In this document: one piece after another, positions 25,168-32,858 of the stretch
How the letters are laid out: the number at the start of each line of letters is the position of its first letter
How positions within the stretch are numbered: the first letter of the stretch is position 1
From: Runella sp. CRIBMP
Lineage (GTDB): Bacteria > Bacteroidota > Bacteroidia > Cytophagales > Spirosomataceae
Assembly: GCF_009905605.1 (NCBI RefSeq)
Contig: NZ_JAAAKZ010000001.1
Location: forward strand, 62,001-126,000
Length of the DNA: 64,000 nt
Reading direction: 5' to 3'
The notes under the pieces: generated by a model
Database searches by the model: none
The model's input: only the letters and a program-made list of their open reading frames with translations
Told to the model about the DNA's origin: nothing
Position numbers and translations under genes: made by a program

Positions 25168-25911
25168 ATGAAGCTTAGCGTTGTCATTCCCGCCTATAAC
25201 GAACAGGAATCTTTACCGCAAACGTTGCAGACTCTCTACGCAGCTTTGTCTAAACATGCTGTACCCCATGAGATTTGGGTGACAAATGATAACTCTAAAG
25301 ACAATACGTTGGAGGTTTTGGCAAATTTGTCAAAAGAAATTCCTACGTTGGTTTACGAAACGAACCCTGGCCCAAATGGGTTTGGTTATGCGGTGCGCTA
25401 TGGCCTAGAACGTTTTTCGGGCGATTGTGTGGCGGTCTTCATGGCCGACTTATCGGACGACCCCGAAGATTTGGTGAAGTTTTATAAAAAAATGGTGGAG
25501 GGGAATTATGACGCCGTGTTTGGAACCCGCTGGGGCAAAGGAGGTAAAGTGTACGATTATCCAATGGTAAAAAAAGTTATCAATCGGATGGCAAATTTTA
25601 TCATTCGGGTGATAATGGGGGTGAAGTACAACGATACAACCAATGCTTTTAAACTTTATAAAAGAGAAACGATGGAAGGACTGAAACCCTTTCTTTCGGC
25701 TCACTTTAACCTAACGGTTGAACTACCGCTCAAAACGATTGTACGAGGCTACTCATTTGCCATCGTTCCCAATAGCTGGACAAACCGAAAATACGGGGAG
25801 TCAAAGCTGAAAATCAAAGAAATGGGCAGCCGCTATTTCTTTATTTTGATGTACTGCTTCATTGAAAAGACGTTTTCGCGCGGGGATTATCGCAAAAAAA
25901 CCCAGAAATAA
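25168..25911 (+). CDS. DPM1-like polyprenyl-phosphate mannosyl/glucosyl synthase (GT2)
   Basis: 247 residues: LSVVIPAYNEQESLPQTL at the start, IWVTNDNSKDNTL, GFGYAVRYGLERF and AVFMADLSDDPEDL with the DxD-like site, then GTRWGKGGKVYDYP and MGVKYNDTTNAFKLYK. These are marks of dolichol/polyprenol-phosphate mannose synthases. No C-terminal membrane helices are present, so this is the single-domain type. It closes the co-directional glycan cluster, 84 bases after the tandem GT2 pair, and is convergent with the next gene, only 8 bases away. It likely provides a second lipid-linked sugar donor. Confidence 0.9.
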   Translation: MKLSVVIPAYNEQESLPQTLQTLYAALSKHAVPHEIWVTNDNSKDNTLEVLANLSKEIPTLVYETNPGPNGFGYAVRYGLERFSGDCVAVFMADLSDDPEDLVKFYKKMVEGNYDAVFGTRWGKGGKVYDYPMVKKVINRMANFIIRVIMGVKYNDTTNAFKLYKRETMEGLKPFLSAHFNLTVELPLKTIVRGYSFAIVPNSWTNRKYGESKLKIKEMGSRYFFILMYCFIEKTFSRGDYRKKTQK

Positions 25912-25919
25912 TTTTCTTC

Positions 25920-27776
25920 TTAGTTTGTTTCTACCCGAATAACCGCTGGTACTGTATCAGTGGTTCCAGTGCCGCATGTATTGTTTACCATCACAACTTT
26001 ATACTCGGTTGTTGTGCGGGGATTTACCGTGAGTTGATACGGATTGATAAAGGTTCCGTTGATGGTGGTGCCGTCAGAAAGCACAAAGGACCAAGGTGGT
26101 AGCCCATTTTTGAACGATACGCGCAGGCGTGCAGCACCTCCAGGACGAATCACAGCTCCGCCCGTCACGAGGGCTTGGGCGGCATTAGGCATCATCACTT
26201 GAAGCGTAGTTGGGGTTCCTTCAATGAGTGGGTCGGTAGAAATAACCCGTACCTGTTGTGTTGAAAGTGTGTCTTTCAAGTAGGGCGGTAGAATCTTGGC
26301 TCGTAGTGAGCTTGTGCCACCGATGGTAGGTAAATACACCCAACGCCCGCTGGTATCTTTGATTTGTACCAAGAATTTATTGGCGTTGTTGAAACGACCC
26401 GTGGTACTGAAAGGAACCGTAATTTCGGTGCCCGAACAAATCGTTTTATCTGATAAATTCCCAGTGGCAATCGTTGGCGGGGGTATTTTTACGTTAACAA
26501 ACGCCGTCCCCGACAAATCGCCCACGCCGCAAAACCCACCAGCTGAGGTGATTGTGTATGCTGTGGGGTTGAGGGGTGATACTTTTACGGTATAGGGGGT
26601 GGTCCGAATGTCATTTTGGTAGGTTCCATCCGAAAGCAAAACAAACCAAGGTCCACCACCGCTGAAATCTAGGGTTAAGTTGGTGGATTCTCCTTCGGCG
26701 ATTTGAAGCGTGTCACGACGTAAAACGGTTTTGGCAGGGGCCGAAATAGCCACGTCGACGGTGTCGCTCATGATGGTCGGAAAGGTCGAAACAACGCGCA
26801 GTTTATAAATCCCTGGCTCTAAGCCTGCGGGTGTTTTGGCCATGATGGGACTTTGCGGAATCAACTCCGAAATATTCTTAAAATTCTGCCCAGTCGTATC
26901 GCTCAATTGAACGATAAAACCGTTGCCAGCCTCGTATTTTCCTGTTGCACTGAAATTAATTTGAAAAGGTGTGGCGGTACAAAGCCTAAAACCGACGCGA
27001 GGAATGGCCTTGAGGGCAATAACGGGGAGCGTATCCTGACTTACCTGAACTACAACTTCGCCTGAGGTGGTGCCGCTTCCGCAGGTATTATTGACGCTTG
27101 TTACTTTAAAAGAACTCGTTTGCTCGGGAGCCACTTGCGCCGTAAACGGATTCACTAACGTATTAGTGACCGTAGTGCCATCAGAAACGGTAAACGACCA
27201 AGGAGCAGCGCCCGTGAGCATCACGCGGTAGGAGGCAGCTTGTCCTGGGCCAATTTTGGTATTTGTACTGCCATCTATTAGCTCCATACGGGCGTGAGGC
27301 AAGGGCAAAATCGTTAACCGTGTGGGCTTACTAATAATTTCAGGATTGGTAGATACAACTCTAACCAATACACTTCCTGAGCGGTTAGTGGGCAAAGTGA
27401 CTGCAACAGGCCCTTCTTTGGCTGGCTCAGAAAGGTTGACAAACTTACCCGAAGCATTGGTTATCTGAACAATGAATTTATTGTCTTCTTTAAAAGTCCC
27501 TGCGGTTGTAAAAGGAATCAGAACGGGGCTGCCCGGACAAACCGATAGGTAGGAGAGGTCGCCGATACGAACCTCGGTTTTAATCACCGTATCTGGCTTG
27601 AAAGTAGTATCACGCTGCAAGCCAATGAGCGTAGGCTTAAGCGTGTCTTTGCGAATCGTATCGGCACGCAAAGCGTTTTGAGTGGACTTCAATTGGCCGA
27701 TATTTTCACTCCCTGACCACAGCCCCAGACTCGTCCAAGTCACCACGAAACAACTAATAATGAATTTATGATACAT
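25920..27776 (-). CDS. exported protein with three tandem Ig-like double modules, unknown function
   Basis: 618 residues with an N-terminal signal (MYHKFIISCFVVTWTSLGLW). After a spacer, three copies of a roughly 180-residue unit follow. Each unit has a first half with the pattern 'P F.TTG.F...NKF.VQI.D.SG..V.L' (near residues 90, 270 and 450) and a second half with 'PWSF.LSDGTT....NPY...V.P..T..Y.V..VNNTCG.GT'. One Cys recurs in 'NTCG' of each second half and one before the first half, possibly forming disulfides. No sorting domain such as PorSS/T9SS tail is evident, because the last unit ends six residues from the C-terminus. Probably a surface or periplasmic adhesin-like or scaffold protein. 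Confidence 0.8.
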   Translation of the reverse strand: MYHKFIISCFVVTWTSLGLWSGSENIGQLKSTQNALRADTIRKDTLKPTLIGLQRDTTFKPDTVIKTEVRIGDLSYLSVCPGSPVLIPFTTAGTFKEDNKFIVQITNASGKFVNLSEPAKEGPVAVTLPTNRSGSVLVRVVSTNPEIISKPTRLTILPLPHARMELIDGSTNTKIGPGQAASYRVMLTGAAPWSFTVSDGTTVTNTLVNPFTAQVAPEQTSSFKVTSVNNTCGSGTTSGEVVVQVSQDTLPVIALKAIPRVGFRLCTATPFQINFSATGKYEAGNGFIVQLSDTTGQNFKNISELIPQSPIMAKTPAGLEPGIYKLRVVSTFPTIMSDTVDVAISAPAKTVLRRDTLQIAEGESTNLTLDFSGGGPWFVLLSDGTYQNDIRTTPYTVKVSPLNPTAYTITSAGGFCGVGDLSGTAFVNVKIPPPTIATGNLSDKTICSGTEITVPFSTTGRFNNANKFLVQIKDTSGRWVYLPTIGGTSSLRAKILPPYLKDTLSTQQVRVISTDPLIEGTPTTLQVMMPNAAQALVTGGAVIRPGGAARLRVSFKNGLPPWSFVLSDGTTINGTFINPYQLTVNPRTTTEYKVVMVNNTCGTGTTDTVPAVIRVETN

Positions 27777-27813
27777 ACCTCTTCCGATTGACCCGCAAAG
27801 TTAAGACAATCTC

Positions 27814-29280
27814 TTATAAATTTCCCACTGCCTGATGGATGTGTGCTGCTTGTTTGGGTTCAAATACCACGCATGGGAATCCAAACAAACATTTATCTTT
27901 AATCATTTGCGCGACTTCGACGGGGACTTTATCTTCCCAGCCTGGTTCGCCGCGTTTGATAAGGTCTAACACACTGTCGGTCGAGATTCGGAGATTATCT
28001 TCGTCGAAATCACGAATGTCTTCGATTTTATCGTTGCAAAGTAGGAAGTTAAAAAGGGGTTGTAGATTGGTGGGCAACGCAAAGTTTTGACAGGTTGAAA
28101 GTTTTCCATCTTTGAAAGTTGGATAAACAAAGAGTTTAACGTTTCGGCTAAATAAAGTCGAAAACGACTCCAAGATTCCGCCCGGCAGTTTTTGGTAGTA
28201 ACTTTCTTCAAAAATGTATTCCAAATTAGGAATCCCCAACACCAGTCCGATTTTGAGGCGGGTTGTTTTTGCCAGAAAAGCTACCAAACGATGATATTCG
28301 TAGTAGTTTGAAATCAACACGGTTTGTCCCAACGAAATCAGAATATCCACGCGGTCCAGAAAGTCTTTTTCGTTGATGTCCTGATCGCCTCCGCGCAGGT
28401 TGTGGAGCGTAAGTTCGGCCACCATGACCACCTTTTTCTCGTCGACGTCGGGTTCTGCCTTAAACTGCTTGAGGCCGTTGCGCAGCATATCTACGTGTAC
28501 ATTGGTGATGGGCCGCAGGCGTCCGCGCAAGAGCAGGATATTTTTCTTGTAAAGTGCTTCCGACGGTTGTAAAACGTGGCCATCAGGGCCAAACATGGCT
28601 ACTTCGGTAAACCCGTGTTTGACGAGGTAAAGACTCATGAGCCGATTGTCAACTTTTTGAAAATCAGGACCCTGAACGCGAATCATGTCGATTTGGATAC
28701 GGTCAGGGCTGAGGTCATCCATCAAAGAAATCAAAAGGGTTTCGGGTGATTTATGGTAAAAAAAACAGCCATAAATCAGGTTGACGCCGATGATTCCCAA
28801 GGCCTGCTGTTGCAGAATGCTGTCGTTATCAAGCATTTTAATGTGGATAACCACATCGTTGTAGGGAGCGCGGGGAGTAAGCTGAAATCGCAGACCAAGC
28901 CAGCCGTGGCCTTCATTGCTTTTTTGGTAATTGAGGGCAACAACGGTATTGGCAAAGGCAAAAAATAAACTGTCGGCACCGCGTTTTTCGGCGAGTCGTT
29001 GCTCCACAAGGTCGTACTCGTGTTGAATCATTTTCATCAACCGCGATTCAACCACGTAGCGGCCACTTGGCTCAGGGCCGTAAATTTCATCACTGAATTT
29101 CATGTCATAGGCCGACATGGTCTTAGCGATGGTTCCTGAAGCGCCACCTGCTTTAAAAAAATTGGCCGCCGTGTCCTGTCCAGCGCCGATTTCGGCAAAA
29201 GAGCCATAAATACGTCGGTCTAAATTGATGCGAAGGGCTTTTTGTTTGGTACCGAGGTTTTTATCGTATTTATTATTCAT
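27814..29280 (-). CDS. conserved 488-residue soluble protein of unknown function
   Basis: 488 residues from the ATG at 29280 (MNNKYDKNLGTKQKAL); a longer frame begins at 29382 but that leader is unlikely. No signal peptide or membrane helix. The opening INLDRRIYGSFAEIGAGQDTAANFF, the central GIIGVNLIYGCFFYHK, FGPDGHVLQPSEALYKK and ISNYYEYHRLVAFLAK stretches are of the strongly conserved kind. From memory, close homologues occur across Bacteroidota and cyanobacteria and carry conflicting automatic names (a nucleotide adenylyltransferase, or a TonB-related label); none of these is supported by a motif I can see. It is monocistronic in look, 37 bases upstream of the Ig-like gene on the same strand. 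Function is open. Confidence 0.8.
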   Translation of the reverse strand: MNNKYDKNLGTKQKALRINLDRRIYGSFAEIGAGQDTAANFFKAGGASGTIAKTMSAYDMKFSDEIYGPEPSGRYVVESRLMKMIQHEYDLVEQRLAEKRGADSLFFAFANTVVALNYQKSNEGHGWLGLRFQLTPRAPYNDVVIHIKMLDNDSILQQQALGIIGVNLIYGCFFYHKSPETLLISLMDDLSPDRIQIDMIRVQGPDFQKVDNRLMSLYLVKHGFTEVAMFGPDGHVLQPSEALYKKNILLLRGRLRPITNVHVDMLRNGLKQFKAEPDVDEKKVVMVAELTLHNLRGGDQDINEKDFLDRVDILISLGQTVLISNYYEYHRLVAFLAKTTRLKIGLVLGIPNLEYIFEESYYQKLPGGILESFSTLFSRNVKLFVYPTFKDGKLSTCQNFALPTNLQPLFNFLLCNDKIEDIRDFDEDNLRISTDSVLDLIKRGEPGWEDKVPVEVAQMIKDKCLFGFPCVVFEPKQAAHIHQAVGNL

Positions 29281-29419
29281 GAAAAAGTCGTTTGTTGATA
29301 CCGGTGGGTTTAAAGTTTCCAAGTTTTTTTGTGATAAAAGCCTGAAAATGTAAGTAGCCGTTCCGTATTTACAAAAATACAATAAACTCCTTAATCCGCA
29401 CCGTACAAACAGACATAAA

Positions 29420-29638
29420 CTACTCTTTGGGTGATGTAAAATAGGCGATGATGGAATAGACTAACCCCACCAAAATGACCCTAAAAAGCCAATTGATAAG
29501 TGTATCGCTCACTGAATGTGAGTGTTTATCAACTTCGATAAATGCCAATACACAATAAGCGAGTGTGCATGTCAATAGCCCCCAGCCAACCAAGGAAGAT
29601 GGTTTAAAAAAGAGCCCTTTTCGAACAAACCAATGCAT
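29420..29638 (-). CDS. small two-helix membrane protein
   Basis: 72 residues with two membrane helices (about 17-35 and 46-67), a basic start (MHWFVRKGLFFKP) and a His/Ser loop between (DKHSHSVSDT). I recognise no family. It is last in a three-gene minus-strand operon after an ECF-type sigma factor and a 170-residue membrane protein, 11 bases after the latter's stop codon. It may help the larger membrane protein hold or sense something for the sigma factor, but that is inferred from position only. Confidence 0.6.
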   Translation of the reverse strand: MHWFVRKGLFFKPSSLVGWGLLTCTLAYCVLAFIEVDKHSHSVSDTLINWLFRVILVGLVYSIIAYFTSPKE

Positions 29639-29649
29639 AATTTTTACGT

Positions 29650-30162
29650 TTAATTAGTTTTTTCTATGTGAGGAGTGTCAAGACGATGAATGTTTTTTTC
29701 CATCATATTTTCAGTAATTACATAAAAGCCTAGGGTTAAGGCGATGCCAAATCCGAGAACAATCAGGAATAAATTCCAGAAACGTACTTTTATGGTAATT
29801 GAAATTTCATTTCGCTCCTTATCGTAGATAATTTTTAAGAGCGAAAGTAAATTCATACCTGCGGCTATCAAGGGGAAAAACAGGAAAAGCATCGGTGAAA
29901 ACCACCATCCGTGTGCGCGGTCGAAGACAGAAAGAGTTGCAAATACAGTATCGATAAAATGTAAATCTACCTTAAAGACATATTTCATGACCACGCAAGC
30001 CAAAAAGAAAGAAGGTAAAGCCACCAGCCACCAACCCATGGCGGCCGATTTATGGGCGTTGAGAAGCGGGAGTTTCAAATACTCTTGATGCTGAGTCATT
30101 ACTTCAGGTTTTTTTAGGTTTTGTAATCTTTTTTCAAAATCGTCCTGATTTTCCATAGTCAA
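29650..30162 (-). CDS. membrane protein encoded with an ECF sigma factor, possible anti-sigma partner
   Basis: 170 residues (or 168 if translation begins at the second ATG at 30156). The first 45 residues are charged and cytosolic (DDFEKRLQNLKKPEVMTQHQ), followed by four membrane helices (about 46-62, 88-110 and two later, the last near 140-160). It starts 26 bases after the sigma factor stop codon. Cytosolic N-terminal segment plus membrane anchor directly after a sigma gene is the arrangement of anti-sigma factors, yet no zinc HxxxCxxC motif is present. I recognise no named family. Confidence 0.65.
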   Translation of the reverse strand: MTMENQDDFEKRLQNLKKPEVMTQHQEYLKLPLLNAHKSAAMGWWLVALPSFFLACVVMKYVFKVDLHFIDTVFATLSVFDRAHGWWFSPMLFLFFPLIAAGMNLLSLLKIIYDKERNEISITIKVRFWNLFLIVLGFGIALTLGFYVITENMMEKNIHRLDTPHIEKTN

Positions 30163-30188
30163 TTTTCAATGCTTGTACGGTTGACTGG

Positions 30189-30821
30189 TTACTCAAATTT
30201 TTGGCGTAATTGTTCCAAACCGCGGGATAATAGGGACTTTACAGTTCCTTCGGGTTTGTCCAGAATGGCACTGATTTCCAAAAGCGTTTTTTCTTCAAAG
30301 TATTTCAGCGCGATCACTTCCTGGTATTTGACAGGCAGGGTTTTTAGGTGTTTTTGAACTTCCGTAAAAGCTTCATACTCTTCCATTTGGCGTTCGGTGT
30401 CCATCCTTTCTTTTTCAAAAACTGCCATCAATTCACGGTCAGAAAGCATCTCCTCCGAAATTTGGCCAAACAAATCTGGTCGGTATTTTTGACTTCTGAA
30501 AAAGAGATTAATTTCGTTGGTGGCGATTTTATACAGCCACGCCGAAATAGAATGTCCCTCAAACCGGTATTTTTTTACATTCAAAAAGGCTTTCAAAAAC
30601 GTTTCGGCTGCTACATCCCTTGCAATATCGTAGTCTCCGACGCGCCGAAAGGCATACCCAAAAATCTTTGGATAGAATACGTCATAAATTTTCCCAAAGA
30701 CCTGCGGGTCGTTTGTGTCAAATTCTTTAAAGTCGGAGGCGGCAGTTTTCAAACGCAAAACGATTTGAACCTGTAATGCAAAAGAGAACGAAAGGTTGCA
30801 GGTTTTGGTGGAATTTAACAC
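30189..30821 (-). CDS. ECF-type RNA polymerase sigma-70 factor
   Basis: Up to 210 residues with a GTG start at 30821; the first about 25 residues fit the family poorly and a TTG start near LRLKTAASDF is possible. Region 2 is clear: VFYPKIFGYAFRRVGDYD, DVAAETFLKAFLNV and SISAWLYKIATNEINLFFRS. Region 4 has LPVKYQEVIALKYFEEKTL and AILDKPEGTVKSLLSRGLEQLR, the DNA-binding helix-turn-helix. It should direct RNA polymerase to a stress or envelope regulon, probably including its own operon, and to be held by the downstream membrane protein. The divergent gatC promoter and paired DnaA-box-like sites lie just upstream. Confidence 0.88.
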   Translation of the reverse strand: MLNSTKTCNLSFSFALQVQIVLRLKTAASDFKEFDTNDPQVFGKIYDVFYPKIFGYAFRRVGDYDIARDVAAETFLKAFLNVKKYRFEGHSISAWLYKIATNEINLFFRSQKYRPDLFGQISEEMLSDRELMAVFEKERMDTERQMEEYEAFTEVQKHLKTLPVKYQEVIALKYFEEKTLLEISAILDKPEGTVKSLLSRGLEQLRQKFE

Positions 30822-30857
30822 TTATCCACCCACATTGTGGATAAAATCCTAATTTTG
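30822..30857 (+). promoter_or_regulatory. inverted DnaA-box-like pair and gatC -7 element
   Basis: TTATCCAC at 30822-30829 and GTGGATAA at 30837-30844 are perfect inverted arms. Read on the minus strand, 30836-30844 is TTATCCACA, identical to the strong E. coli DnaA box; the plus copy (TTATCCACC) has one mismatch. TAATTTTG at 30850-30857 is an exact -7 element 15 bases before the gatC start. A DnaA-responsive control of gatC or of the divergent sigma gene is possible but not shown. Confidence 0.5.
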
Positions 30858-30872
30858 TAAAAAAATCAAGCA

Positions 30873-31160
30873 ATGCAAATCGACAAAGCCACCCTTCACA
30901 AGATTGCCAACTTGGCACGTTTGGAAATCACCCCCGAAGAAGAAGCGCCCTTACTCCAAAGCCTAGAAAATGTACTTTCGTGGATGGAGCATCTCAATGA
31001 ACTGGACACCGAGAATGTAGCCCCGTTGACGCATATTTCTTCCGAAATCAATGTTATGCGCGAAGATGTGGTTGGAAATCACCTGCCCCGTGAGCAGGGC
31101 CTGTACAATGCCCCCTCACAAGATGGAACGTATTTCAGGGTGCCAAAAGTGATTGAATAA
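30873..31160 (+). CDS. gatC: Asp-tRNA(Asn)/Glu-tRNA(Gln) amidotransferase subunit GatC
   Basis: 95 residues, the normal GatC length. Opening MQIDKATLHKIANLARLEIT, the EEEAPLLQSLENVLSWMEHLNELDT helix and the late VAPLTH and REDVVGNHLPREQGLYNAPSQ... FRVPKVIE are the family pattern. GatC wraps around GatA and holds the GatCAB complex that converts misacylated Glu-tRNA(Gln) and Asp-tRNA(Asn) in the cytosol. gatA and gatB are not in the window. A promoter motif lies right before it. Not co-transcribed with a recognisable partner: a broken toxin-antitoxin pair follows. Confidence 0.95.
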   Translation: MQIDKATLHKIANLARLEITPEEEAPLLQSLENVLSWMEHLNELDTENVAPLTHISSEINVMREDVVGNHLPREQGLYNAPSQDGTYFRVPKVIE

Positions 31161-31199
31161 ACAGGAATTAGAAAGTCCGTAACACTAAAACTGGTCATT

Positions 31200-31446
31200 A
31201 TGAAACAAATACCGTTGAGTGTCCCCGACCGTGAATACGTTTTTTATCAAGGTAATCAAAGCCTTCAGTTTTGTAAAAATTGAAAAAACAAAAACCGTTA
31301 AAGAGTTTGTGCCGACGCCTGAACAATTGGAATGGGTCGAGGGACTGAAATTGGTATTGGAAAAAGTGGAAGAACATCAGCAGGGGAAAAAGAAACTCCA
31401 ATCGGCCCGAGAATTTTTAAGGGAACTTAAAGAAGAACAGGCATGA
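31200..31446 (+). pseudogene. frameshifted antitoxin-like gene
   Basis: Translation from ATG 31200 gives MKQIPLSVPDREYVF, a normal start for Bacteroidota antitoxin-like proteins ('IPD..Y.FF'), but then runs out of frame and stops at 31281-31283. The remainder continues in the +1 frame as FFIKVIKAFSFVKIEK to LREFLRELKEEQA with stop at 31444-31446. The switch falls in a run of six T at 31240-31245; one extra T would restore a single frame of about 81 residues. A GTG at 31219 could also start the second part. Simplest reading is an inactivated antitoxin; sequencing error or programmed slippage are alternatives. A toxin remnant follows. Confidence 0.6.
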
Positions 31447-31534
31447 ATATCTTCTTTCAGACTATGACAAAAGTGAAAAGGATTCCCTTGATGAAAAAGA
31501 ATTGAATATCTTAATCAAAATGGCGGGAATTTGA
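31445..31534 (+). pseudogene. C-terminal remnant of a RelE/HigB-like toxin
   Basis: From 31445 the frame reads EYLLSDYDKSEKDSLDEKEL and ends at TGA 31532-31534. The 'LL..YDKSEKD.L..KEL..L' pattern is the C-terminal end of RelE/HigB-like toxins, which usually follow an antitoxin of the type just upstream. It has no start codon of its own and about 70 expected residues are missing, so the gene is truncated and almost certainly inactive. The short length makes the family call tentative. Confidence 0.4.
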
Positions 31535-31570
31535 GTTTGATAGTTATCAATACTTATTGACCGTTATGCC

Positions 31571-32386
31571 ATGCCAGAACTTCCCGAAGTTGAAACCTAT
31601 CGACGCTATTTTGAAGCCACCTGTCTTCACCAGCCCATCGAAGCCATCGATGTAGAAGACCGAAAACTCCTCACCACCGATTACGCTACGCTTACCGAAA
31701 CGCTTATTGGCCAGACCTTTGCCAGTACCAAACGCGTCGGAAAAAATCTCTTTATTTATACCAACGGCGGCTCCACGCTCCACATGCACTTTGGCATGAC
31801 GGGCGATTTGGAGTATTATCATTCGTCGCTCGACCGGCCGCGTCATGCGCGGATTGTGTTCATTTTGAAATCAGGATTCAATTTGGGGTTTATCTGTCCG
31901 CGCAAATTTGAACGCATCGGATTGGTAGAAAGTGTAGATGCTTATCTTAAAAAGAAGAAAATCGCACCCGACGCGCTTGATATAAGTTTAGAGGAATTGA
32001 CGTACAACATCAGAAAACGCAAGAGTTTTATCAAACCCGTTTTGCTGGACCAAAGTACGGTGGCGGGCATTGGTAACTGGATTGTGGATGAGGTATTGTT
32101 TCAGGCGAAAATTCACCCTGAAATGCTGAGTAACCAATTGAATGACAGTGAAATCGGACGTATTTTCAGCGCTACGCGCTACGTACTCGAAACGGCCATT
32201 GAGCACGAAGCCAACTACGGACGTTTCCCCCAGCATTTTCTGATTCACTCCCGAGAATGGGACGTATCTCCTTACGAAGACGCGCTGCGTCACAAACGCT
32301 GCCCGTGCGATAAAGTACGAATTGAACACCTGCAAGTAGGAGGGCGCACCACGTATTATTGCCCTGAGTGTCAGGTTTTAAGATAA
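31571..32386 (+). CDS. Fpg/Nei-family DNA glycosylase/AP lyase
   Basis: 271 residues. The catalytic N-terminus MPELPEVETYRR keeps Pro2 and Glu3, needed for Schiff-base chemistry. Lys in KRVGKNLF, the His in LHMHFGMTGDL, the NWIVDEVLFQAKIHPE helix-two-turn-helix (with GIGN before it) and a C-terminal zinc finger with CPC near 251 and YYCPEC near 264 complete the family set. The enzyme removes oxidised bases such as 8-oxoguanine or ring-opened purines and cleaves the strand. It is too divergent by eye to decide between MutM and a Nei-like branch. It stands alone between the broken toxin-antitoxin pair and rplU. Confidence 0.92.
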   Translation: MPELPEVETYRRYFEATCLHQPIEAIDVEDRKLLTTDYATLTETLIGQTFASTKRVGKNLFIYTNGGSTLHMHFGMTGDLEYYHSSLDRPRHARIVFILKSGFNLGFICPRKFERIGLVESVDAYLKKKKIAPDALDISLEELTYNIRKRKSFIKPVLLDQSTVAGIGNWIVDEVLFQAKIHPEMLSNQLNDSEIGRIFSATRYVLETAIEHEANYGRFPQHFLIHSREWDVSPYEDALRHKRCPCDKVRIEHLQVGGRTTYYCPECQVLR

Positions 32387-32431
32387 ATCGGGAGAAATGT
32401 GCGTAATGACCTGATTTTTTTTAGAAATAGC

Positions 32432-32462
32432 TTGGTAATTTTTCTCGAAACCGCTATTTTTG
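32432..32462 (+). promoter_or_regulatory. promoter of rplU-rpmA (TTGG-N19-TATTTTTG)
   Basis: TTGG at 32432-32435 and TATTTTTG at 32455-32462 are 19 bases apart, a good Bacteroidota promoter, with a leader of about 34 bases to the rplU ATG at 32503. Confidence 0.7.
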
Positions 32463-32502
32463 CACTCCATTTTTGGAAAAAACTGTTTTAATCGAAAATA
32501 AC

Positions 32503-32814
32503 ATGTACGCAATCGTAGAAATCGCGGGACAGCAATTTAAAGTTGAAGAGGGCCAACAAATCTTTACCAATCGTTTGGAAGGAGATGTGGACGCTGCGCT
32601 CGTATTTGAAAAAGTATTGTTGGTGGATAACGAAGGAACCATCAGCATTGGCGCACCGACGGTAACCGGTGCCAGTGTAAAAGCCACAATCGTTGAGCAC
32701 CTTAAAGGTGAAAAAGTGATTGTTTTCAAGAAAAAGCGTCGCAAAGGCTACGTGAAGAAAAACGGTCACCGTCAGTCATTAACGAAAGTAAAAATTGACG
32801 CAATCGTCGGCTAA
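32503..32814 (+). CDS. rplU: 50S ribosomal protein bL21
   Basis: 103 residues from ATG 32503 (MYAIVEIAGQQFKVEEGQ); an in-frame ATG at 32473 would add a ten-residue leader not seen in the family. EVLLVDN-type strand appears as EKVLLVDNEGTISIG, and the basic KKKRRKGYVKKNGHRQ tail is typical. It binds 23S rRNA and sits next to bL27 at the exit-side of the 50S subunit. rpmA follows after 44 bases in the universal order. Confidence 0.97.
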   Translation: MYAIVEIAGQQFKVEEGQQIFTNRLEGDVDAALVFEKVLLVDNEGTISIGAPTVTGASVKATIVEHLKGEKVIVFKKKRRKGYVKKNGHRQSLTKVKIDAIVG

Positions 32815-32858
32815 TTCCTTAATTAATCGCATCTTAAAATTTTAAAATACCCAAAGAA

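Noticed and set aside
16657-25911. Standard O-antigen or capsule locus
   Set aside because: No Wzx, Wzy, Wzz, ABC exporter or ligase was recognised; labelled a glycan cluster of unknown product instead.
28852-28860. DnaA box inside the 488-residue protein gene
   Set aside because: Coding sequence, isolated, and about half such a match is expected by chance in a 64-kb window.
30822-30844. Part of a replication origin
   Set aside because: Only one opposed pair of DnaA-box-like sites; no dnaA, dnaN, AT-rich unwinding region or further boxes nearby. A second single TTATCCACA match lies at 28852-28860 inside a gene, as expected by chance.
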